From: Rheum nobile
Taxonomy: Eukaryota; Streptophyta; Magnoliopsida; Caryophyllales; Polygonaceae
DNA: 64,000 nucleotides
NCBI GenBank assembly: GCA_027886185.1
Contig: WOAB01000110.1
Coordinates: forward strand, 602,706 to 666,705
Direction: 5' to 3'
Positions 10,099 through 20,217 of this stretch are shown in pieces (positions within the stretch are counted from its first letter, which is position 1; each line of letters starts with the position of its first letter). The translations under genes were made by a program, and so were the position numbers. The notes below the pieces were generated by a model that searched no databases, was not told where the DNA came from, and was given only the letters and a program-made list of their open reading frames with translations.

Positions 10099-10775
10099 AT
10101 GGTTTTAAAATTCTTGGCCTACTGTTAGGTTTGAGAATTTTCGAAAAATAATTTCGAAACTATTTTCAACCTATTTTCTATTAAAAAGGAATTTCGAGAA
10201 TTTAAATGTTAAATTTAAAAGTTTTAAGTATTTCTTGAAATCTAATTTAAAATAATGGTTTAGCTGTTTGAACTTCAAAAGTTATTTACAATTGATTTTT
10301 AAATGGTGTATTATAAACAATTAAACTTAAATTTATGATTGTAACTTTAAAAGTGTGATTTTGGTCTTAATACGAGTTTTGTGATAATCGTATCACTAGT
10401 TTGAGAAAATAATTTTTCTTAAATAATTATTTTATTAAGTTAAATATATAAGGTTTAAAAGTGCCAAGTAGAAAGTTTGAAAGTATAAGGTTTAATAATA
10501 AATGGTTTTCAAACTTCTGCAAGCTTCGAGTTGTTACTTATTCCTTAGATCCATTCTTAGGGATAGCATCTCTTCTTAGGTTTAATGTCATTTAAAGGTT
10601 GACATTTCTCCTGGTAGATCAATTCTCAAGTAAAGAGAAGAAGATCGTTTATGCGGTTAATGGTGGAGGGTTAGTCAGACTAATATAAAGTTATTAGTTC
10701 GGACCCTTACAATTTGTATCATAACGTATTTGACTAAGTGTCATATTCAAGTTGGAAAAGTTCTAAACTAACGTT

Positions 10776-12024
10776 ATGGTTCATCAACAGATGGTGAACA
10801 CAAGAAACACAGTCCGTGCTGGTGCGGGACCGAGTAACAACCCAAGGCTGAATCTGAGGAGCGCCGCTAATCAAGGGGAAGAGAGTGAGTCTGTCTCTCA
10901 CAATCACCCCGCAGGCGACGGCCAAGTTCAGGCTAATCCTCCGATAGTGTTGGGTGCCGCAACCAAAGAGGCCATTCGTGGGTTTATTATGCAGACGGTC
11001 ACCGATGTAATTCGGTCAATTACACCGCAAGCACAAGGTGGTCCAGTTCCTCAGGTTATTCCTGAACAGAGGGGATTACGGTCGAGCCTTGAAGGCCGTG
11101 AGCTCAATGAGGCCTAACAGTTATGACGGTACCGGAGAACCAGTCAGAGTGGCGTATTGGTTCTCGCATATGGAACGACTGTTCAGGAACGTGGATTGCA
11201 CTGAGACTGAGAAAGTGCACATTGCCTCCGTTCAACTTAAGGATGTGGCTAGCGAATGGTGGGAGAGCACTGGGTTAGCTGATCATCCCGAGTTGAATTG
11301 GGGTATGTTCAAGTCAAAGATGATTGGCCATTTCTTTTCCCGTGCTATGAGGGAGGAGAAGCATAAGGAATTTCTTTACCCTAAGACCGATGGGTTGAAG
11401 GTGACTAAGCTTACAGCTAAGTTCAATCATCTGTTGCAGTATGCTGGACCAGAAGTGTCGAGTGAAGAGCAAAAGATCTAGTACTTCCATGGATGGATGA
11501 ATCCAGAAATCAAACCTCTAATGGTGCGCCACGGTTGTTCTACATTAGAGAAATATGTGGATGCGGCCTATAAGATAGAGGTCACACTGGAAGAATCCGC
11601 CCAAAAGCGGGAGAAGCAGGCTAAAGGAAAGGGTGGGCAACATGATCGCCAGGTTGGTACATTCAAGCGACCGACATCGCCCACCAAATTTGAGAAGTCT
11701 GGTCGTGCTAAGACCGAGATGACTCAGTCGGACTCCGCCAGAGGCTCCGGTTGGAGTAGCGGGGTGATTCAATGCCACAACTGTGATGAAGTTGGGCATA
11801 AAAGTTTTAACTGCCAAAAGGAGAAGAGGGTATGTTACTATTGTGGGAGGAAAGGCCACATGAAAACATACTGTAGAAAGAAGGCTCAAGGACCAACGCA
11901 GTCTTACCAAGCCTCAAATGTTGGCAATGGGCAAAACCCAAAGCCAGAGGTATCCGCTCCTGAGCAATCTATTGCTCGTAATAAAGGCAAGACGCCTATA
12001 GAGTCTTCAGGACAGGGGCAATAA
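10776..12024 (+). pseudogene. Ty3/Gypsy-type gag, broken
   Basis: Encodes a capsid-nucleocapsid protein. Frame 1 (10776-11117) gives the variable N terminus. The reading shifts near 11,100 into the capsid domain (11,110-11,481, with the ASEWW block typical of retrotransposon gag), which stops at a TAG (11479-11481). The frame opens again to 12024 with two CCHC zinc knuckles, C-H-N-C...G-H...C at about 11,772-11,815 and C-Y-Y-C...G-H...C at about 11,830-11,872. At least one frameshift and one stop. No pol follows. Confidence 0.85.
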
Positions 12025-14369
12025 CTCTTCGTGTTGCGTCAAACCAACGGGAAGGAACCCTGATCGAGTAGTTGTATTTTTGTTAAGCCTTTTCTTAAGA
12101 ATAAGGAGCGACGACTTGTGTCGATAGTCTCCATAGTTTCGTAATCTGTCTGTGCGACTTTCTGTCAGTTGCTTTAATGTAATGTTTCGAATAATAAAGA
12201 AGTGTTTCCTTGTTTCGGAAATTACTAAATTCATTATTTTTGCAAATCATTCATACGAAACCCCGTGAGTGCCAAAACAGTATATGTCACGTATGGATAA
12301 GGACTGTCAGGACTCATAAAGGAGGGATAACGTATGTAGCCTAGATGTTCGTTCCCTACATGGTTAACCCCAGGGTCGACTCTATTACTGAATTCCTAGA
12401 TCCACTCTTAAGAATCTCTCTTTATTCTTGGAGTAATGTCACATCGGTATGACTTTAATTGCTTCCTTAGTTGAGCTGACGAGCATTATCTCGTAGGTTG
12501 AGTTTTACCAAAATTCCTTAGTGTAAAGGAAACAAATGTGTGTGGTTAATGCTCTATGAGATTAAGAGTTATCTCTCATATGTGTTCCCTGAACATTTGT
12601 TCTGGTAAAAGTATGTAGGGGTGGACTATTACGAAGTTCAGAATGCCTAGTTGGAAGGTCATGCTGTAGGCATTGTTGCGGATAGATTGTTGAGAAGAGA
12701 ATAAATGTATAATAGGGATAGTTCATAGGGAACTCGTTTTCTCTATTACGATCTTGAGTAAAACTTTAGAACCAAGAGTTATGGTTATAGGATTTATAAG
12801 TGAGTATGGCCAGTGTAGGACCAATGGTTAAAGCTTTTTGAAAAGCCAAGTGTGCGAAATCATAGGTATTATTTTGGAAGATCTATTCGAGGTTTCGTTT
12901 TGAGGTTTCATAAGGAAATAATATGATTAAGTCTTGGGTAGATAGTAAATATCGGTAAAGCAAAGGTGTTGCTTTAATTGGGATAACAGATTGTGTGAGG
13001 AAAATAAGAATCTTAAGTTATAGATAAGTTATTTGAGACAGTTAAATAAACCTTTGGGATTTAAGTCGGAAATGGACGTAAGGGCCAAATTTAATTGGGC
13101 CAAATGATTGAAATTGGTAAGTTGTACTTTCAGGGAATAAAGAGTTATGATACTTGGGAATTTACAAGGTTTGATATTTGGATTTTAAGTGAGTGTGTCG
13201 TTTATAAGACTTATGGTATAACTCTTTCTTGGAAGATTAACTTGTGAGGCTATTGTATTGGGAGAAAGCTCACTTAAATTTAAAGGTTATAGTTTAAGGA
13301 TAGGTTATGTTGATGATTTCGATAAACTAAAGGATTTAGTAAAGAGATTTGTCTTATGTGCGCTTAAGGAGTAAGGTAACAACTGTTACTTGTATATATC
13401 TTTTGAAGGATTAGGAAATAAGTGATTGATTTGTTGGTAATGAATCATCTATCAGAATGATACTTTAAGGAAATAGGAGTAATATCTCATATGATTCGTT
13501 TTGAGGAACATAGGAATAAAGGTGCTGTGATTATTTTTGGAGAAAGTTAAGGAATCTTAAAGGTTTAAGTTAGAGAATGATTAAAGGAATAGGCTAAATC
13601 ACTACTGGAAGGATTCCAAGTTAGAGATGGCATAAGGGCCAAACTCGATTAAGATGAGTAATGGAATTGTGGGGTGTACCTTTAAAGGAATTAGGAAATG
13701 CGATGTCTCAAGGACCACTGAGATTTGGTAATGGATTATAGGGAGATAAGGTGCGAACTTTAAATTAGATTATAAAGAGGAATATGTATTCTCATGCTTA
13801 AGGTATAGCAAGGCTACTGCGATGATTTTGGAGACTATTGTCCTAAGATAATTATGACCTTGAGGATATAGTCACGAGTATTACAGGTGTAGCATATGGA
13901 GATAAGACATGCGAGGTAATGGTATGGTTGAGGAAACAAATCGTTTTCCTAGGAGCAAGGACAGGGATGAAATGATTAAGAATATTAAGTTCAGGTAGTA
14001 AGATTATGGTGAGACCGGTCCCTCTAAGTTTAGCGATGCTAGTTTCGGGGTCGAAACTATTTTAAGGGGGTAGTAATGTAATAATCCTCATGTTACCATA
14101 GGGGTAGTATGATAGAATTGTATGTTTGGTGAAAGCAAGTATAGAATTCCCTTAAGCTGTGAAGGGTCTAAGTTATGGTTAACCTTATGTTAACTATAGA
14201 TTGAATCAACTTATAAGTTGAACTTAGAAATGCCTGAACCAATTTTACAAAGTGTGAAATGGGTTAGGCATGTTAAACTTATACGGTTGAGTAACTTAGT
14301 ATAAGGTCGCTTCTCTGAGCTGTTATCGGCCATGTTTCGGGGTCGAAACTTTTCTTAAGGGGGCAGTGA
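12025..14369 (+). other. Non-coding internal region of the gag-only element
   Basis: No open frame over 75 codons on either strand and no RT, protease or integrase motif found. The + strand is purine-rich and full of stops, with recurring phrases such as aagggccaaa (13,079 and 13,628). Two polypurine-like ends are present (14,062-14,075 and 14,355-14,369), each preceded by a hairpin. Confidence 0.7.
14040..14369 (+). promoter_or_regulatory. Duplicated hairpin plus polypurine tract
   Basis: First copy: stem TAGTTTCG / CGAAACTA with loop GGGT at 14040-14059, then ttaagggggtagtaa, then a TGTAATAATCC that resembles an LTR start. Second, genuine copy: stem GTTTCG / CGAAAC with loop GGGT at 14334-14349, then ttaagggggcagtga and the 3' LTR at 14370. 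Between them are 290 bases of unrelated DNA. Confidence 0.75.
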
Positions 14370-16568
14370 TGTAATACCCCTCAATTTTAGTGAGGATATT
14401 TGGGTAATTTCTCAACCCTCGTTCTATAAGCAAGACGCGTTTGGCGTATTCGGAATTTCTGTAACTCGTATAATCTCTGTAATAATTCTTTGAGCATTAT
14501 AATATACATTCGATGTATTATTGAGGCTTAGATTGTTTGTTTGGACACAAGTATTCATCTGAGGAGTTGAAACCACGTGTAAAACCACGTCCCAGGGGTT
14601 TCAGATGCACGAGTGGCATGTCCGCGACCGTGAAAGAATTTCCGTGATCGCGGAAATGATATCTTCGTCTTCCTTCGCGTTTCGTCGTTCCGGCAGTCGA
14701 CGATTCGCCGGGGGGAAGGTCGACCGCTTCGCCTGGACACCGTTATGCTTCTTCTGTGGCTATAAAAGGGGCCGAGGGGTGGAGTAGTTCTTCATCCACT
14801 TTCCGATCTCGTCTCTCTCGTTGCTCTCATTTTCTGTCTTCGTCGGAGTTCGTGCTCTCGCCGGAAGCTCGTAGGAGGTCGTCGTGCTTCGTGTGGCGGT
14901 GCAATTGGTGGTCTGAAGTGGTAGCAGCCTCGGACGAAGCCAGGGAAGCAATTGTCGTCATCGTCGGTAAGCTCGAATGCCTCCAAGCCGTCGTCGGAAG
15001 GACAAACCGCGATCGCGGGTATGAACTTCCGCGACCGTGGGTATGAACTTCCGTGACCGCGAAGATGAATTCCGCGACTGCGGATTAGTTGCATTTCCTT
15101 TGTTTCACTTGTTCGTCTCGGTTTTGTCCTTCTGTGTCGTATCTTCATATCGTATCTAACTTAGGATTCCTTCTGTTTATCCCGTTGTCGTCGTAGGAAT
15201 CCGTACTCAGATTTGAGTTTCCAGATCCCGGAACCCGACATCGTCAATTTGTCTAATTAAGGCAAGTGGCGGTTCGCTCTTGCTTATCATTCCATGTTCC
15301 GTTGATTATCAATTATTTCTGATTGTTAATTAAATTAGAGTGAACTGTTGTTTTCATTTGGGAACAGAATTTATAAATGATATGATTAAAATATGATATT
15401 ATAATATGTTGTATATATTGCTAGAAACAACGCTATTATACATGTTATTACTGTAATGGATTTTGTTATGGATTTAAATGTAAACTTTAATGCTAGATTA
15501 GCACGAGTATTCGTAGGAACGCTAACTCCTTATGAGGAGTAGTCGTTTCTTTATAATTCTCTTCAGGTCATGACCCATTGTTTCTTATCCACCTGTAAGG
15601 ATATGAAGTGTTAAGCACCTTGCTAGTGCCATTTGGGTGGACGTAATGTCACCCTGTGTTAAACTTTCGTAGTCACTCGAGATCACATTAAAAGCTTTAA
15701 CATGAATTTGTGTTTGGTAATTAAATAAGATAAGTGCGGTTATGCACATAATTAATATACCATCGGGCGAGGAGTACAACGTGAAAACCGCCCGGACTTC
15801 GGTTAGAGTAAGTCTTCTTTCCAATATGGATTCGCATTGTGCGGTGAGGTTGGTCGTTGACCCAAATGATCAAGTCGTTTTTAAAACGCTTGTATGAAAA
15901 CTATAACGTTCCCAAACATTTGTCATATTTTCCCATAAGACTCAATTCCTTTGGAGTCTTTTTTTCAGTGCATGTGTAAACTTTAAATCATTCCGTGAAA
16001 GTTCCGGATTATGTATCATTCCTTCGGTTGTTATTCGAGGGACAATGATAGTAAACGGTTACGATCACTAGAACCACTCTGTTTTCACCCTTGCATAGTC
16101 TTTCATTAGACTAACCAACCGGATTTTATTCCTTGCATGGTTGGCTGGTGTCATCCCGTCCTATACGGCACATCAGTGGTTGGTTCCCGAAGTTTTGAAG
16201 TAACCAGTTGAAGAAGAGGCTTGCAATTGAAGATTTAAGTGTCAGTGTTTTTAAGTTATTAAGTACTACTTTAACATATATTTATAACCTAGTCATGTAA
16301 TAGATTATTCTTGAAGTCTTCCGTTGTGTAATTTAAAGTCTTACGCTGAAATTTCACTCTGTTGTAAAATAACCACTTCTCATTTTACGAGAAGTCTGTT
16401 AATAAAAGGTTGAGTTTAATTTAAATATGTCTTCCGCTGTTTAATCTTTCGTTATTTAATATGTTTATTTGAGATTAATTGTTCCGATTAAAGCCTAGGG
16501 TGACAGTGGACAGTAACGTGTGAGGTCACTGGCGTGTGGCACTACCGACGTAAGTTGGGGGTGTTACA
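14370..16568 (+). repeat. 3' LTR of the gag-only element
   Basis: 2,199 bp, starts TGTAATACCCC, ends GTGTTACA, followed by the TSD acgcg. TATA box near 14,761. Same layout as the 5' LTR, with scattered substitutions. Confidence 0.9.
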
Positions 16569-16628
16569 ACGCGTTCATCGGATCCTTGACACAACTTGTA
16601 GTCTTCCGTCGGGCAAGGTTACATCAAC

Positions 16629-16640
16629 TGGCATCAGAGC
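16629..16640 (+). other. Primer-binding site of the family A element
   Basis: tggcatcagagc, two bases after the family A 5' LTR; a one-base variant of the tRNA-Met primer site. The 267 bases that follow (16,641-16,907) are untranslated leader with A-rich runs. Confidence 0.8.
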
Positions 16641-17748
16641 CTACGAATCGCATAAGTTGTTCCAACTCTTCTTTCAATCACTCCTTCGCTTCCGTAAATC
16701 AATTCCAGCATCAAAAAAAAAAACTAGATCTTGCTCTAGGAACCCAAAAAAAAAAACTCCCTTGCAATCTGAATCTGAAAAACGCAACAAAAATCTAGGT
16801 TTGGTGGTTGAGAAATTCGACCATCATCAAAACAAAAAATAAGTAAAAAAATTCCCTGCAGATTGCCGAACCAGTCACACAGATTTTCAGCATTTTCGTG
16901 TGTTTCTTGTAATACCCCCGATTTATATCGGTAGTGCCACACGCCAGTGAACTCGGACGTTACCGTCCAAAGCCACCCTAGGCTTTAATCGGAACAATTA
17001 AACTTAAATGCGTATATATATTAAATGAAAGATTAAACAGCGGAAGACATTTGTATGTGAAACTCATCTCTTTTATTAAAAGATCTCTCATCAAACGAGA
17101 GTAGTGTCTTTACAACAGAGTAAAAATTTCAGCGGAAGACTTATAAATTACACAGCGGAAGACTTTTAAGAATCAACCTATAACTTCACTAGGTTATAAA
17201 GATATATTAAAGTAATATTTAACAACTTAAAACACTGGCACTTAAATCTTCGTCTGCAAGCCTCTTCTTCTTCGACTGGTTATTTTGACTTCGGGAACCA
17301 ACCACTGATGTGCCGTATAGGACGGATGACACCAGCCAACCATGCAAGGAATAAAACCCGGTTGGTTAGTCTAATGAAAGACTATGCAAGGGTGAAAACA
17401 GAATGGTTCTAGTGATCGCAACCGTTTACTATCATTGTCCCTCGAATAATAACCGAAGGAACGATATATAACCCGAAATTTCCACGGAATGATTAGTATT
17501 TAGATATGCTCTGAAAGGAAGATTCCAAAGGAATTGAGTCTTATGGAAAAGTATGACAATTGTTTGGGAACGTTATAGTTTCATACAAGCGTTTAAAAAC
17601 GACTTGATCATTTGGGTCCACGACCAACCTCACCGCACAATGTGAATTCAGATTGGAAAGAGAACTTACTCTAACCGAAGTCCAGGCGAGTTTCCAAGTT
17701 GTACTTCTCGCCCGAGGGTTCATTAATTATGTGCCTACCCGTACTTAT

Positions 17749-18479
17749 TGATGTGACCTTGTCCGATGGAAAGACCACGATTCGCTGTCAAGGATCGATT
17801 GAACGCGTATTGGGGCGCAGGCAACTCTTCGGAAAGGATAGATTGGCGGAAGCAAGGAGAAGATGGACTGTGGGGTGGTCGGAATGATGACCGACGGCTG
17901 GGGTGACCGACGGCGGCTGGTGGTGATGCGGCGGAAGTGGTGGTGGTGGTGGTGGTGCGGTGGCGACGAAGGAGGCAGCAAAATGAGGAGTGGAGGGGGC
18001 GGCGACAGCCCTAGGGTTTGTGTTTGGGGAGAGACGAGAACTAGGGTTAGTTCTTGTCTCGGGATTGCGGATAGTAATCGGATAGGTAGTAACCGAGTTA
18101 ACGCGCCAGGATAATTCACTAGAAACGCGTTAACGGAATCGATGCGCCATGATAATTCGACTAGAAACGCAAGGATTATTGACGTCAGGGCCCGAGTTTG
18201 CAGGAGATTACTCGACTGGAAAACAAGCTCTATTTCGACGTTTGAAAATGAAGACAAAAGAGAGTATTTATACTAGAGAGTTGACCTAATAGGCCAGACT
18301 CTCTAGTTACTAATTCTGGCGGCTCATTTAACATAAATGGCAACCACCCAGAAATAGCAGCTACTAAAAATAGAAATATTATTCATAAAACGTGCTAAGC
18401 AATTAATGTCTCGATCGGACTGGATGTAACTGTAGGGGAGTCTCAAGGCGGATGTGACAAGGACGGCAGGGTCACATCA
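17749..18479 (-). mobile_element. Solo LTR of family A, reverse, nested inside another solo LTR
   Basis: On the - strand it begins TGATGTGACCC (18479) and ends with the family A LTR 3' sequence at 17749. TSD cttat at 17744-17748 and 18480-18484. 731 bp, shorter than the 884-bp family A LTR, so internally deleted. Its C/T-rich stretch reads as GT-rich repeats on the + strand around 17,920-17,970. Confidence 0.9.
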
Positions 18480-18530
18480 CTTATCTTATCTAAATTTCAA
18501 AACGGATATTCATGTTAAAGCTTTTTAATA

Positions 18531-18667
18531 TGATCTCGAGTAACTACGAAAGTTTACGATATCGAGTGACTACGAAGGTTTACGATCTCGAGTGACTACG
18601 AAAGTTTACGATCTCGAATAACTATGAAAGTTTATGGTCTCGAATGACTACGAAAGTTTACGATCTG
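18531..18667. repeat. Minisatellite, about 5 x 27 bp
   Basis: Units of the form gatctcgagtgactacgaaa followed by gttta, with small changes. The gag-only element's LTR carries a single copy of the same segment in reverse (about 9,176-9,200), so the array arose by local amplification in this LTR. Confidence 0.8.
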
Positions 18668-20217
18668 GAAAGCATTTAGAGGCTGGGTCCACTAATACTG
18701 AGTTATAAAGAAACGATTAATCCTCATAAGGAATTAACGTTCCTACGAATACTCGTGCTAATCTAGCATTAAAGTTTACATTTAAATCCACAACAAAACC
18801 ATTACGATCATTAACAAGTATAATAACGTTGTTTCTAGCAATATATACAACCTACTATAATATCATATTTTAATCACGTTATTTATAAAATCTGTTCCCA
18901 AACGAAAACAACAGTTCACTCCGATTTAATTAACAACTAAACACAATTGATAATTAATGGAACATGGAATGATTAAGCAAGAGTGAACCGCCACTTGCCT
19001 TAGTCTAGACAAACGATTGAGCGACGACGGGTTTTTGGGTCTGGAACGGGAACGGCAGTCGGATTACAGATTCCTATGGCGACAACCCACAACGAAACCC
19101 TAGGTTAGATTCGACAATAAAATGATACGAATCTAAGAAAGAACGAACGAAATCGAAAGAACGAAAGTGCCGCCCGAGACCGGATTGTCCAAGGCCACGA
19201 TCGCGATTGCCAAGGCAATCCGCGTTTGCGGCAAGGATTCCGCGGTCGCGGCCGTCAAGGACTTCGTCCGCGAGTGTCAAAGACAGCGGCCGCGGACGCG
19301 GCCGACCTTGTCACTGCCGCGGTCGCGGCAGTTCATGTCCGCGGTCGTGGCCATGAACTCCGGCGACCCAAAACGGAGAAAACTCACCGGCGACGACTCG
19401 AAAGGGCTCGATACGAGGGTCTTCGACTCCTGACCTCCTTGCGCCTCCAAAGTACCACTCTAAGGCCACCACGACAACCAACGATGGCTCCGGCGACGCC
19501 TCGAAAATTCCGGCGAGGGCTTAAAACTCCGGCGAGCAAGAAAATTGAGAGAGAGGGAGTGAGGAGATCTGGTTTGAGTGCCAAAAACCTCCCAGAATCA
19601 ACCTCTATTTATATCCAAGGAGAGGAGGCCAACCCCGACCAGATCGACGGCGAGTCAGGCGATCAACGGCGGCACAGACGATGAGGCTCGGAAGACGAAG
19701 CGTCGCTGGCGTGTTGCACTTTTCCGCAGTCGCGGAAAATTCATGTGCCCAGCTTCGATGTGCCCTATTATTCCGCGGTCGCGGAATTGCCCTTTTCACG
19801 TCTGTTTGTCCGGGAAAAGGTTTGGCGTGGGTTTAAACCCCGGATTATATATATTTGTACCCGAACAAATATTCTAAGCTTCCAAAATACATCGAATGTA
19901 TATTCCAAGGCTCAGGGAATTATTACAGAGATTATGCGAGTTACAGAAATTCCAAACTCCTCCGAAAGTGACACGATTACAGAACGAGGGTTGGGAAAAT
20001 TACCCAAATACCCTTACTAAAATGAGGGGTATTACATTTCTGCTTGGTTGTTGATTGTGTTTATTGTAGATCTGCTTGCATATAGGCTTAGAAGCATTCC
20101 TTGCCACTAGTTGCCTTGATTTGCACCACCAATCTACATATTCTTAATCTCCTTCTTTTCCCACTTGAATCACTGAATTGCTGAACTTTTGCTGATGTAA
20201 TTTATGGGTGCGCTATC

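Larger units (their letters stand above)
7915..16568 (+). mobile_element. Gag-only non-autonomous LTR retrotransposon (TR-GAG type, 8.65 kb)
   Basis: LTRs 7915-10081 and 14370-16568 start TGTAATACCCC and end GTGTTACA. The TSD acgcg is at 7910-7914 and 16569-16573. It has a tRNA-Met PBS (10086-10098), a decayed gag with two zinc knuckles, about 2.3 kb of non-coding DNA with no recognisable protease, RT, RNase H or integrase, and a polypurine tract at 14355-14369. This matches the published class of terminal-repeat retrotransposons with a GAG domain. Its proteins would have to come from a full relative. Confidence 0.9.
7084..16626 (+). repeat. Family A 5' LTR, split by the gag-only element
   Basis: Pieces 7084-7914 and 16574-16626 together make 884 bp, equal to the 3' LTR. 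Contains tataagtagg near 7491 as a likely TATA box. The break lies inside ctacgcgttcatcgg, which is uninterrupted in the 3' LTR near 33,608. Confidence 0.9.
16908..20036 (-). mobile_element. Solo LTR (TGTAATACC superfamily), reverse orientation
   Basis: Read on the - strand it starts TGTAATACCCCTC at 20036 and ends at 16908. TSD tttct at 16903-16907 and 20037-20041. It matches the gag-only element's LTRs in blocks. TATA-like sequence on the - strand near 19,606-19,612, with GC-rich palindromes on both sides (19,722-19,790 and 19,200-19,365). It contains a nested solo LTR (17749-18479) and a short minisatellite. Most of 19,160-19,690 is open in several frames because it is GC-rich; no protein is recognised there. 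Confidence 0.9.

Noticed and set aside
17863..18114. Trp/Gly-rich frame
   Set aside because: Inverse reading of a family A LTR with ccaccgcc repeats.
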